Both the position numbers and the translations under genes were made by a program. The notes beneath the pieces are model-generated. The model had not been told where the DNA came from, made no database searches, and saw only the letters and a program-made list of their open reading frames with translations. DNA of 64,000 bases, from positions 665,243 through 729,242 of the forward strand of contig NZ_FNVB01000005.1 in the NCBI RefSeq assembly GCF_900108315.1, read 5' to 3'. Position 1 is the first letter of the stretch. Each line of letters opens with the position of its first letter. Below are positions 17,536-26,774 of this stretch, piece by piece. This DNA comes from Saccharopolyspora kobensis (GTDB lineage Bacteria; Actinomycetota; Actinomycetes; Mycobacteriales; Pseudonocardiaceae).

Positions 17536-17566
17536 GAGACCGATTCGTCCTGCGTGCCGGAACCTC

Positions 17567-17594
17567 AGCGCCCGCCTCAACCGCGGGCGCTTTT
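17567..17594 (+). terminator. Intrinsic terminator after the lipase-like gene
   Basis: AGCGCCCGC (17567-17575) and GCGGGCGCT (17583-17591) form a 9-bp perfect stem with a 7-base loop, followed by TTT, 32 bp after the stop codon. Confidence 0.85.
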
Positions 17595-17762
17595 CACTAT
17601 TAACACTCAGGAGTCACATTCTCGATCATTACCGGATCGAGTGAGGCGTGTCGCTTGCGCAGTTGCAGGTCGACCGTGCTGCGGGCAGCGTGATGGGTGC
17701 TGACTGGCGTCGGCAAGCGGGCGGACCTCCCGCCCGGTCGGGGTGGATCGAGTGAGGCAGCC

Positions 17763-18104
17763 ATGAACGTCGAGCGCGCTCAGGACCTGATCGGCACACC
17801 GGTGTTCGACCGCAACGGCACGCGCGTCGGCCGGGTCGGCAACGTCTACGTGGACGACGCGACGCAGCAACCGGAGTGGGTCACCGTCCGGATCGGGCTG
17901 CTCGGGGTCAGGGAGACCTTCGTCCCGCTCACCGGCGCGAGGACCGAGGAGAACCGGCTCGACCTCGACGTGGACAAGGAGCGGGTGAAGAACGCGCCGC
18001 GCGTCGAAGCCGAGCACGGCCACCTCTCCCCCGAGGAGGGGCGCGACCTCTACCACTACTACGGCGTGGACCAGGGCAGCATCGGCGAACCGCTGGCGGA
18101 GTAG
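17763..18104 (+). CDS. PRC-barrel domain protein
   Basis: 113 residues. The N-terminal PRC-barrel (about 5-75) starts ERAQDLIGTPVFDRNGTRVGRVGNVYVDD. This strand pattern is seen in RimM and photosynthetic reaction-centre H subunits and in many small actinobacterial stress proteins. The remaining 35 residues are charged and end LYHYYGVDQG, a common tail in this group. No membrane segment is present. GAGTGAGG precedes the ATG. The function is unknown; homologues are often stress- or sporulation-associated. It appears monocistronic. Confidence 0.8.
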   Translation: MNVERAQDLIGTPVFDRNGTRVGRVGNVYVDDATQQPEWVTVRIGLLGVRETFVPLTGARTEENRLDLDVDKERVKNAPRVEAEHGHLSPEEGRDLYHYYGVDQGSIGEPLAE

Positions 18105-18251
18105 CCGCCCACCGGAATCCCGTTGACCCGCAGCACGTTTCGCCGGGCCGACCGGATGGCGCCCCGTGCGCCGGTATGACGCCGGACACAGGAGCTCCGG
18201 ACCGATCTGCGCTCGCCCTACCGATCACCTGTGCGGGATGATTCCCCCGCG

Positions 18252-19067
18252 ATGAAGAACAACAACGAGCTCGAGCTGCTGATCACCGTGGTCGTCGGGG
18301 CCGACGACGAGCGTTCCGCGCGCGCCGCCTGCCGCGACCTGGTGCAGACGGTCGGCGGCCGGGTCGTGGCCTCCGGCGACTGCTCCGACGAGGAGCCGGG
18401 TTGCTGGTCGGTCACCATCAGCAGGGACAGCGCGGAGACCGGGCAGCACGTGGCCGGGCTCTCCCGCGCGGTGCGCAACTTCCTGCGCGAGCTGGGCCCC
18501 GACTACGCGCGCCACCGGGTGGCCTGCGAGCCGCCGACGGCCTGGACCGTGGTCGACCACCCCGAACTGGTCGACGCGCTCGTCCGCGGCGGGGAGCGGC
18601 TGCTGGTCGAGGCCTGGGCGGGCGGTTCGCTGCTGTTCGGGCGCACCGAGACCGTCGATCCCGACGAGCCGCCCGCGCCGACTCCGCCCGTGGTGACCGA
18701 GTTCGACGAGCAAGGCCGGGCCCGCCCCCGGCTGGCGCTGGTGGTCGACGTCGTCACCGACCGCCGCGCGGGTGCGGAGTGGCCCGCTCGCGCCGTCGCC
18801 AGCCGCCTGTCGCGCACCACCGAGATCGTCGAGTACTCCGTCGAACCGCCGGTGGTGCGGGTTTCGCTGGATCTCGGCCCGGCCGTGGGCGAACCGGAGG
18901 AGATCGTCCTCGGTGCGACCTCGGCCCTCGGCGGCAGCGGCTGGTCCCGCGTGTCGACCGACGGATCAGGTGCGACCGCGCGGTGGTCGGCAGCGCCGAT
19001 GCCCCCGTCCGGCGTCGCCGCGATCGAGGTCACCGCGCGCTCCACAGTGGACACGGGCCGCGACTGA
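18252..19067 (+). CDS. Hypothetical protein, possible two-domain alpha/beta repeat
   Basis: 271 residues, not recognised. Two segments have alternating strand and helix character: residues about 5-85 (ELELLITVVVGADDERSARAA ... in shorter blocks, then GCWSVTISRD) and about 155-235 (PRLALVVDVVTDRR, EYSVEPPVVRVSLDLG). They could be two related ferredoxin-like units joined by a proline-rich linker (DPDEPPAPTPPVV). No membrane segments or catalytic motifs are visible. Strong third-position GC supports that it is coding. The start is uncertain: ATG at 18252, or an in-frame GTG at 18231. A repeat element begins 130 bp after its stop. Confidence 0.6.
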   Translation: MKNNNELELLITVVVGADDERSARAACRDLVQTVGGRVVASGDCSDEEPGCWSVTISRDSAETGQHVAGLSRAVRNFLRELGPDYARHRVACEPPTAWTVVDHPELVDALVRGGERLLVEAWAGGSLLFGRTETVDPDEPPAPTPPVVTEFDEQGRARPRLALVVDVVTDRRAGAEWPARAVASRLSRTTEIVEYSVEPPVVRVSLDLGPAVGEPEEIVLGATSALGGSGWSRVSTDGSGATARWSAAPMPPSGVAAIEVTARSTVDTGRD

Positions 19068-19196
19068 CCCGGCTCCTTCGGCGCGCGGTTTCCGGGATGC
19101 TCCGGGCGCAGCAGTTGCCGCTCGGCCCGCATTGCGATCAGCGTTCGCACCGAGATTCACCGGACCGTCGGAATCGTTTCCGGCACATGTCGGAAT

Positions 19197-19284
19197 CGTC
19201 GGCGTGTCGGCTCCGGACACGCCGACGACCGTGGACAACGAGTGCGATTTCAATGGAAATTGGAGGTCTGATTTCCATTGAAAT
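19197..19284. repeat. Dispersed repeat, copy A: GTCGGCGTGTC hairpin plus AT-rich 14-10-14 pair
   Basis: The hairpin arms CGTCGGCGTGTC (19197-19208) and GACACGCCGACG (19216-19227) are perfect. Then come ATTTCAATGGAAAT (19247-19260), a 10-bp spacer and the inverted ATTTCCATTGAAAT (19271-19284), bordered by GCG and CGC. It lies in the 397-bp space between two plus-strand genes. Two TGATCA sites (19345, 19369) further right could be promoter-proximal operators. The AT-rich cores contrast sharply with the surrounding GC-rich DNA. Confidence 0.9.
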
Positions 19285-19464
19285 CGCGTGAAACGCGGAA
19301 GACTCTCGGCTTTTATCGCTCTGCCGAGTGGTTGACCGCGCAGGTGATCACTCTCCGCAATCGGGCAGTGATCAACTGCATGGCCCTGCCTGCGCCGTCC
19401 GCCGAGCAGGCAGCTAACTTGTGGACCGTTACAGCACCGCCCCACCTCGGAGGACCGGACCCAC

Positions 19465-19725
19465 ATGGCAGGCGTGGAAGAAGTTCGCGCAGGCATTACG
19501 CAGGCCAACCAGAACATGCGGGACAGCGTCGGCGCCCTGCAACAGGCGAGCGAGATGCTGGAACAGGCCCAGAGCGCGCTCCTGAACGCCACCCAGGGCA
19601 GCGCGCAGGAGGACATGCAGCACGCGCACGGTGCGATCGTCCACGTCATGCAGACGATCGCCAGCGCGCAGGACATGATCCAGAACACCATGACCTCCGC
19701 CGAGGCCTACGCGGGTCGGCTCTAG
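19465..19725 (+). CDS. Small helical protein, possible WXG100-like partner of the ATPase
   Basis: 86 residues, almost entirely predicted alpha-helix and rich in Gln, Ala and Met, with two long amphipathic stretches (about 4-42 and 48-82). Size and helix-turn-helix layout recall WXG100 proteins, but there is no WXG motif: the turn region reads ATQGSAQED. CGGAGG precedes the ATG. The next small gene starts 4 bp after its stop and an FtsK-type ATPase gene follows, so a substrate or partner role for that ATPase is plausible. No family is recognised. Confidence 0.7.
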   Translation: MAGVEEVRAGITQANQNMRDSVGALQQASEMLEQAQSALLNATQGSAQEDMQHAHGAIVHVMQTIASAQDMIQNTMTSAEAYAGRL

Positions 19726-19729
19726 CTAG

Positions 19730-19981
19730 ATGTCCGCGCTCGAAGAGCTCGCGCAGCAGCTGGGCGTCGCAGAGCAGCACCTGACCGATGTCGGCGCCCT
19801 GCTGGGAACCACCCGGAAGTCGTTGGGCGATGCGGAGCGATCGCTGATCAAGCTCGATCCCGAGCACCCGGAGACCGTGGTGCCGCCGAGCCTGCACCGC
19901 GCGGACGACCAGGTGGCCCGCGCCCAGGAGATGATCGAGAACATCCTGGAAACGCTGCGCGACTTCGCCACCCGGTTGTAG
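19730..19981 (+). CDS. Second small helical protein of the ATPase cluster
   Basis: 83 residues, mostly helical: ALEELAQQLGVAEQHLTDV, a middle turn with a Pro-rich segment (DPEHPETVVPPS) and a second helix ending in ENILETLRDFATRL. It resembles its upstream neighbour in size and in the motif near the end (AQEMIENIL against AQDMIQNTM), so the two may be diverged duplicates that pair. It starts 4 bp after the previous stop; no strong separate ribosome site is seen, suggesting coupling. The function is unknown. Confidence 0.68.
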   Translation: MSALEELAQQLGVAEQHLTDVGALLGTTRKSLGDAERSLIKLDPEHPETVVPPSLHRADDQVARAQEMIENILETLRDFATRL

Positions 19982-20151
19982 GCCGTCGCCCGGCAGGCCT
20001 TCGCCGCGCGGTGGCGGCCGGGACGTCAACTGCGCAAAACGGTCCTGAAAACGGATTTCCGGCTCCGCAGAATGCGAGAGATGGGTTCTGCCCGACCATC
20101 TGCCGGGTGGTACTTTGATCACGGTCAGTAACTCTGCTTCCGAGGTGGGGT

Positions 20152-22959
20152 GTGGGTAAACGCAACGATCGGCGGGACCGCGTCAAAGACGCGTTCCAGC
20201 GCCTGCGCTCCAGCATCGCCACCGCGCTCGGGGCCGCCGAGAACGAGTACGCCAGGGTCCTCGCCGAATGCGCGCAGCAGGAGTTCGCGCTGCGCATCGC
20301 GCAGACCGGCATCGCGGCGGCGGAGCGCGACCCGCAGGAGATCGGCGATCCCGGTGACGCCGCGTTCCAGGCCGCCATGCGGGAAGCGCTGGCCGATCGC
20401 GCCGAGGTCTACGCGGAGTGGACCGCCGAGGGGCCCGGCCGGCTGGCGCAGCTGGTGGCCGAGGCGGCGCCCGGCTCGGCCGGACTGCCCTGGCAGGAGT
20501 GGCTCGGCCAGGTCGGCACGCGGGAGCCCTCCGCTCCGCCGCCCGAGCTGTGGCGCATCGGCACCGCGGTCGTGCCGGATTCACCGGACCCGCAGCCCTT
20601 CCCCGCCGCCGTCCCGCTGCTCGACGAAGCGCACCTGCGGATCACCTCCGACGGCAACCCGGAATCCGCCGAAGCGCTGGTGCAGGACCTGCTGCTGCGG
20701 CTGCTCAGCCACTTCCAGCCGGGCGCGGTGCGCCTCCACGTCTGGGACGTCTCGCAGCTGACCGGCACGCTGCCCGGCCTGTACCCGCTGACCCGCGCCG
20801 GGCTGCTCACCGCGCACGACCCGACGCGGCTGGACGAGATGCTGGACGCGCTGTCCGACCACATCCGGCGGATCCACACCAGCGCGCTGCTCGGCGGGCA
20901 CACCTCGCTGCGGGCGCTGGCCGATGAGAAGGGCCACCGCTCCGAGCCCTGGCGCATCGGCGTGCTGTTCGGCAACGGCGAGCCGCTGCGCGAGGAGCAG
21001 CAGCAGCAGTTGCAGCGGATCGCCCGCAGCGGGCCCGCCTGCGGCATCCAGCTGATCGTCGTGGACATGTCCCTGTCGGTGAGCAGCGCGATCGAATCGG
21101 TCCGCCTGATCGGCGAGGACCGCGCCCGCACCAGCACCACCGGCCCGGAAGCCGTGGTGACGCTGGACGAATCGCCCTCGCGCAACGAGGTCACCAAGGC
21201 CTGCACGACGATCGGCGAGGCGTTCCTGGCCCGCCGCGCGCGGGTGCGGACCTTCGAGGACCTGGTGCCCGAGCAGTACTGGGCGCACAGCTCGAAGACC
21301 GGGTTGCAGGCGCCGGTCGGGTTCAACGAGGGCGAGCCGGTGTGGATCACGCTCGGCGACAGCAGCCCGCACACGCTGATCGGCGGGCCGAGCGGTTCGG
21401 GCAAGACCAACTTCCTGTTCGGCATGCTCGGCGGGCTCGCCGCCCGGTACTCGCCCGACGAGCTGGAGCTGTACCTGCTGGACTTCAAGGAGGGCGTGTC
21501 CTTCGCCCAGTTCACCCCGGGCAAGCGGGATCCGAGCTGGCTGCCGCACGCGCAGCTGGTCGGGGTGAACGTCAACACCGACCGCGAGTTCGGGCTGGCG
21601 CTGCTGCGGTTCCTGGCCGACGAGATGCGGCGGCGCGCGGCGGCGGCCAAGGAGCACGAGGTCACCAAGCTCGAAGAGCTGCGCACCGAGGACCCCGGCG
21701 GCCGGTGGCCGCGGATCGTCGCGGTGATCGACGAGTTCCAGTACCTGTTCGCCGACCGCGACAACGTCACCGCGCAGGCCACCGCGCTGCTGGAGGACGT
21801 GGCGCGGCGCGGCCGCTCGCAGGGCATCCACCTCGTGCTGGCCAGCCAGGACGTGTCCGGCATCGAGGCGTTCTGGGGCAAGCCGGCGATCTTCGAGCAG
21901 TTCATCCTGCGGATCGCGCTGCCCAAGGCGCGCCGGGTGCTGGGCGAGCAGAACACGGCCGCGATGGAGCTGCCGCGCTGGCACGCGGTGGTCAACCACG
22001 AGTCCGGCGTCAAGCACGGCAACGAGATCGCCCGCATCCCGGACGCCACCGCGCGAAACACCTTCGACTCGCTGCAGCTGGAGCTGTGGAAGCAGCTGGA
22101 CGGATCCGCCGCGCCACCGCGGCTGTTCGACGGCTCGAACCTGCCCGTGCTGTCCACTTTGGACGACTACCGGCGACTCTCCGCGCCGGTGCCCACGCCG
22201 AAGGCGCTGCTCGGGCAGATCATCGACGTGGACGGAACCGCCGCCGCGGTGCGCCTGACCCGATCACCGGGCCGCAACATCGCGGTGATCGGCTCGGTCC
22301 GGGTGGACGCGGTGAGCGTGCTGGGCGCGGCGACGCTCTCCTTGGCGCGCCAGCACGTTCCGCGCGGGATCAAGTTCACCGTGGCCAGCCTGCTCGACGA
22401 CGTCGACGACGACGCGCAGCACATCGTCGAGCAGCTGCGCGCGAGCGGTCACGAGGTGGACCTGGTCGGCCTGGACCGCATCGAGGCGACGCTGACCGAG
22501 ATCGCGGGCTCGATCGACGGCCGGTCCGGGGCGGACGTGCCGCACTGCGTGGTGCTCTACGCCGCCGACGCGGCGCAGACGACCTTGGAGCGCAAGGACC
22601 CGACCACCCGCGTCAGCGGCGTCGACCAGCTGCGGAAGATCCTCAAGCAGGGCCCGGAGTCGCGGGTCCACGTGATCGGCTGGTGGCGCAGCGTGCAGCG
22701 GGTGAAGAACACCCTCGGCATGGGCCCGGTGGACGACATCGGCGCGTGGGTCGCCTTCGACGTGCACGGCCAGGAGCTGGCCACCTTCGCGGCCGGGCAG
22801 ATCGTCACCTGGTCGCCGCGCGCGCGGCGCGGCCTGTTCTTCGACCGCTCCGTGCACTCCCGGCCCGAGGTGATCCTGCCGTTCGACCTCGGCGAGCCGG
22901 AGGTGCCGCGGCAGCGGGCCACCGAGGAGACCGAGGTGTTGGAGGAAGCCGGTGACTGA
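20152..22959 (+). CDS. FtsK/SpoIIIE-type ATPase, soluble, EccC-like double-domain layout
   Basis: 935 residues without membrane helices. The N-terminal 100 residues are predicted coiled coil (KDAFQRLRSSIATALGAAE...). An alpha/beta region of unknown type follows (about 160-380). The active motor domain comes next: Walker A GGPSGSGKT at 411-419 and Walker B VAVIDEF at 523-529, then RRGRSQGIHLVLASQD. The C-terminal third (about 690-900) looks like a second, degenerate motor domain (RSPGRNIAVIGSVRVDAV in place of a P-loop). This is reminiscent of EccC of type VII secretion but lacks its membrane anchor. The GTG at 20152 follows GAGG. It probably moves DNA or protein; substrate unknown. Confidence 0.85.
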   Translation: MGKRNDRRDRVKDAFQRLRSSIATALGAAENEYARVLAECAQQEFALRIAQTGIAAAERDPQEIGDPGDAAFQAAMREALADRAEVYAEWTAEGPGRLAQLVAEAAPGSAGLPWQEWLGQVGTREPSAPPPELWRIGTAVVPDSPDPQPFPAAVPLLDEAHLRITSDGNPESAEALVQDLLLRLLSHFQPGAVRLHVWDVSQLTGTLPGLYPLTRAGLLTAHDPTRLDEMLDALSDHIRRIHTSALLGGHTSLRALADEKGHRSEPWRIGVLFGNGEPLREEQQQQLQRIARSGPACGIQLIVVDMSLSVSSAIESVRLIGEDRARTSTTGPEAVVTLDESPSRNEVTKACTTIGEAFLARRARVRTFEDLVPEQYWAHSSKTGLQAPVGFNEGEPVWITLGDSSPHTLIGGPSGSGKTNFLFGMLGGLAARYSPDELELYLLDFKEGVSFAQFTPGKRDPSWLPHAQLVGVNVNTDREFGLALLRFLADEMRRRAAAAKEHEVTKLEELRTEDPGGRWPRIVAVIDEFQYLFADRDNVTAQATALLEDVARRGRSQGIHLVLASQDVSGIEAFWGKPAIFEQFILRIALPKARRVLGEQNTAAMELPRWHAVVNHESGVKHGNEIARIPDATARNTFDSLQLELWKQLDGSAAPPRLFDGSNLPVLSTLDDYRRLSAPVPTPKALLGQIIDVDGTAAAVRLTRSPGRNIAVIGSVRVDAVSVLGAATLSLARQHVPRGIKFTVASLLDDVDDDAQHIVEQLRASGHEVDLVGLDRIEATLTEIAGSIDGRSGADVPHCVVLYAADAAQTTLERKDPTTRVSGVDQLRKILKQGPESRVHVIGWWRSVQRVKNTLGMGPVDDIGAWVAFDVHGQELATFAAGQIVTWSPRARRGLFFDRSVHSRPEVILPFDLGEPEVPRQRATEETEVLEEAGD

Positions 22960-23341
22960 GCGGGTTCCGGCGTCGATCCGGTACAAGGAGCTGACCGCGC
23001 TGGCGACCACCGCCGCGCAGCAGCTGCGCAAGCGCGAGCGAGCGCAGGTGGCCGAGCTCAGCGACGAGGTCGCCGCGGGCCAGCAGCGCAAGGACGCGGC
23101 CGCCGAGGAACGCGACAAGGTCATCAAGGACGTGGAGTCGCGGTGGGAGGCCGCGATCCGGGCGCTGTGGCACGAGAAGTGGATGAAGGGCTCGGTCTTC
23201 CCGGAACCCGACCGCTCGGCGCCGCGCGCGAAGCCGGAGAAGTCCGTCCGCGCCGTCCAGGCCGCGTACCTGGAGTTCAACGACGCCCTGGAGCGACTCC
23301 GCTTCGGCTCCGGCTTCCTCCGCCGCAAGAAGTCCTCGTGA
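22952..23341 (+). CDS. Small coiled-coil protein coupled to the FtsK-like gene
   Basis: 129 residues, strongly charged. A continuous helix of about 85 residues rich in Lys, Arg, Glu and Ala (LRKRERAQVAELSDEVAAGQ...) is followed by a short C-terminal helix (YLEFNDALERLRFGSGFLRRKK). It starts with GTG, overlapping the ATPase gene by 8 bp, with GGAGGAAG inside the upstream gene, so it is translationally coupled. No known domain is recognised. It probably binds the ATPase or nucleic acid through its basic tail. Confidence 0.7.
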   Translation: MTERVPASIRYKELTALATTAAQQLRKRERAQVAELSDEVAAGQQRKDAAAEERDKVIKDVESRWEAAIRALWHEKWMKGSVFPEPDRSAPRAKPEKSVRAVQAAYLEFNDALERLRFGSGFLRRKKSS

Positions 23342-24913
<1,572 letters not shown>

Positions 24914-24927
24914 CTATACCTTGAAGC

Positions 24928-24954
24928 AGGCGGGGAGAACGCGGTTCCCCGCCT
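24928..24954 (-). terminator. Hairpin downstream of the TetR gene
   Basis: AGGCGGGGA (24928-24936) pairs with TCCCCGCCT (24946-24954) around a 9-base loop, 13 bp beyond the TetR stop codon. There is no U-run. Confidence 0.6.
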
Positions 24955-24967
24955 TCGCCATGTCCGG

Positions 24968-25510
24968 TCAGCTGTCCATCAGGGATTCGGCGATGCTCCT
25001 GGCCCGGCGGGCCGGTTCCGCGGTTCGCTCGCGGAGGGCCGTCACGTTGGCGCCGTCGACCAGCAGCATGAACTGCTCCGCGAGTTCGCGGTGGCGGGCC
25101 TGCCCGGCCGCCGCCAGCAGTTCGTCCAGGTAGTCGATGACCTTCTCCTTGTGCTCGGCCGCGACCCGGTGCGCCGCACTGTCCACATCGGCCATCTCGA
25201 CCATCGTGTTGATCGAGGCGCAACCGCGGAAGTCGGCGGCCTCGAACCGGTCGGCGAGCGCGTCGAAGACCGCCAGCGGCCCGCCGCCGCGCGCTTCGAC
25301 CGCCTCCGCCAGCCAGCTCCGGAAGCGCTCGTCGTAGCCGCGCAGCATGGTCACCACCAGGTCGTCCTTGCTGCTGAAGTGCCGGTAGAACGAGGCTCGG
25401 CCGACCCCGGAGACGGCGACCAGCCGCTCCACGCCGACCGCCCTGATGCCCTCGGTGTAGAAGAGCTGCTCCGCGGCCTCGACGAGGCGTTCCCGGGCTC
25501 GTGTGGCCAT
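24968..25510 (-). CDS. TetR-family repressor, probable regulator of the divergent MFS genes
   Basis: 180 residues. The TetR DNA-binding domain is at the N-terminus (about 8-54): ERLVEAAEQLFYTEGIRAVGV, then VSGVGRASFYRHFSSKDDLV. An all-helical ligand domain follows, with Cys in FRGCASINTMVE. The ATG at 25510 gives the normal TetR length; no longer start is needed. It is divergent from two MFS transporter genes, with a duplicated operator-like sequence in the 91-bp gap, a standard arrangement for an autoregulated efflux repressor. The inducer is unknown. Confidence 0.87.
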   Translation of the reverse strand: MATRARERLVEAAEQLFYTEGIRAVGVERLVAVSGVGRASFYRHFSSKDDLVVTMLRGYDERFRSWLAEAVEARGGGPLAVFDALADRFEAADFRGCASINTMVEMADVDSAAHRVAAEHKEKVIDYLDELLAAAGQARHRELAEQFMLLVDGANVTALRERTAEPARRARSIAESLMDS

Positions 25511-25542
25511 GCCGACACGGTATCCCACCTTGCGCGAAAACG

Positions 25543-25587
25543 GAAACGATCGGTACCGTCCACCGACATGGAAACGATCGGTACCGT
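25543..25587. promoter_or_regulatory. Twin TetR operators
   Basis: GAAACGATCGGTACCGT occurs twice as a direct repeat (25543-25559 and 25571-25587), 28 bp apart. Each copy is an imperfect palindrome (AAACG...CGTTT in the second). The pair spans the tetR/MFS divergent promoter, so it is a strong candidate for two repressor dimers controlling both directions. Confidence 0.75.
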
Positions 25588-25601
25588 TTTGGGGAGTCGC
25601 G

Positions 25602-26774
25602 TTGACCACGACCGCTGAACCCGCCACCCGCGTCCCGCTCCGGGTGGCGGTGCTGGCGCTGGGCACCTTCGCGGTGGGCACCGACGCCTTCGTCGTCGCC
25701 GGGGTGCTGCCCGAGATCGCCGCCGACCTGGACGTCGGGATCGCCCAGGCCGGGCAGCTGGTGACCGTCTTCGCCATCGCCTACGCCGTGCTCTCACCGG
25801 TCCTCGCGACGCTCACCGGCGCCTGGCCGCGGCGCGCGGTCCTGCTCACCGCGCTCGCCGTCTTCGTGCTCGGCAACATCGCCACCGCGCTCGCACCGAG
25901 CTACGCCACCGTGCTCGCGACGCGCGTGCTCGCCGCCGCCGGCGCGTCGATGTTCACCCCGATCGCCGGTGCGGCCGCCGCCTCGCTCGCCCCGGAAGGC
26001 CAGCGGGCGCGGGCGATTTCACTGGTCGTCCTGGGCCTGACCGTCTCGACGGCGCTCGGCGTCCCGCTGGGCACGCTGCTCGGTTCGGTCACGAGCTGGC
26101 GCGGCACGATGTGGTTCGTGGCCGCGCTCGGCGCCGCCGCCGCGATCGGGGTGGCCGCACTGCTCCCGACCATCGCGGCCCCGCCCGCGGCAGGCCTGCG
26201 CGAACGCCTCGCACCGCTGCGCGACGGGAAGATCACGGTGGTCCTGCTGACCACGGTCGCGTTCTTCATCGGCATCTTCACCGTGAACACCTACATCAGC
26301 GTGATCGTCGAACCCGCCACCGGGAACAACAGCGCACTGCTCGCGATGCTGCTGTTCCTGTCCGGTGCCGCGGGCACGGCGGGCAACCTGATCAGCGGCG
26401 GTTGGACCGACAGGTTCGGCGCGCGGCGGGTGATCGCCGTCGCCATGGTGATCGCCCTCATCAACTGCCTGCTGCTGCCCATCACCGCGGAGACGCTGGT
26501 CAGCGCCGTACCGGCCGTGCTGGTCTTCGGGCTGACCGCGTGGAGCGTGACGGTGCCGCAGCAGCACCGGCTGATCGAGGCCGCACCCTCGGCGACCTCG
26601 CTGGTCATCTCCCTCAACGCGTCCGGCGGCTACCTGGGCTCCTCGCTGGCCGGGCTGATCGGCGCCGCCGCCCTGGAGCTGTCCCCCACCTCGCTGCCGC
26701 TGGTGGCGGCGGTGTTCATCGTCATCGGCCTGGCAGCGTCGGAACTGGCGCAGCGGATCGGAGCGCGCTCATGA
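25602..26774 (+). CDS. MFS drug-efflux-type transporter 1
   Basis: 390-residue DHA1-type major facilitator. The first helix carries LALGTFAVGTDAFVVAGVLPEIA, typical of Cmx/AraJ-like efflux proteins, with the family motif A region around WPRRAVLLTALAVFVLGNIATA. The motif C-like segment is LGLTVSTALGVPLGTLLG. It should have twelve membrane helices and export a small molecule with proton antiport. The start is a TTG at 25602 with GGGGAG 5 bases upstream; no ATG fits the frame at this point. The stop overlaps the next MFS gene in ATGA. It is probably controlled by the divergent TetR. Confidence 0.85.
   Translation: MTTTAEPATRVPLRVAVLALGTFAVGTDAFVVAGVLPEIAADLDVGIAQAGQLVTVFAIAYAVLSPVLATLTGAWPRRAVLLTALAVFVLGNIATALAPSYATVLATRVLAAAGASMFTPIAGAAAASLAPEGQRARAISLVVLGLTVSTALGVPLGTLLGSVTSWRGTMWFVAALGAAAAIGVAALLPTIAAPPAAGLRERLAPLRDGKITVVLLTTVAFFIGIFTVNTYISVIVEPATGNNSALLAMLLFLSGAAGTAGNLISGGWTDRFGARRVIAVAMVIALINCLLLPITAETLVSAVPAVLVFGLTAWSVTVPQQHRLIEAAPSATSLVISLNASGGYLGSSLAGLIGAAALELSPTSLPLVAAVFIVIGLAASELAQRIGARS

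Noticed and set aside
19278..19784. Plus-strand frame starting inside repeat copy A and running into the first small gene
   Set aside because: It overlaps the better-supported 86-residue gene in another frame, starts in repeat DNA and has no ribosome site.
19465..19981. Calling the two small proteins true WXG100/ESX substrates
   Set aside because: No WXG motif or C-terminal secretion motif (YxxxD/E) is clear, and no EccB/D/E or mycosin gene is nearby. Only size and helicity agree.
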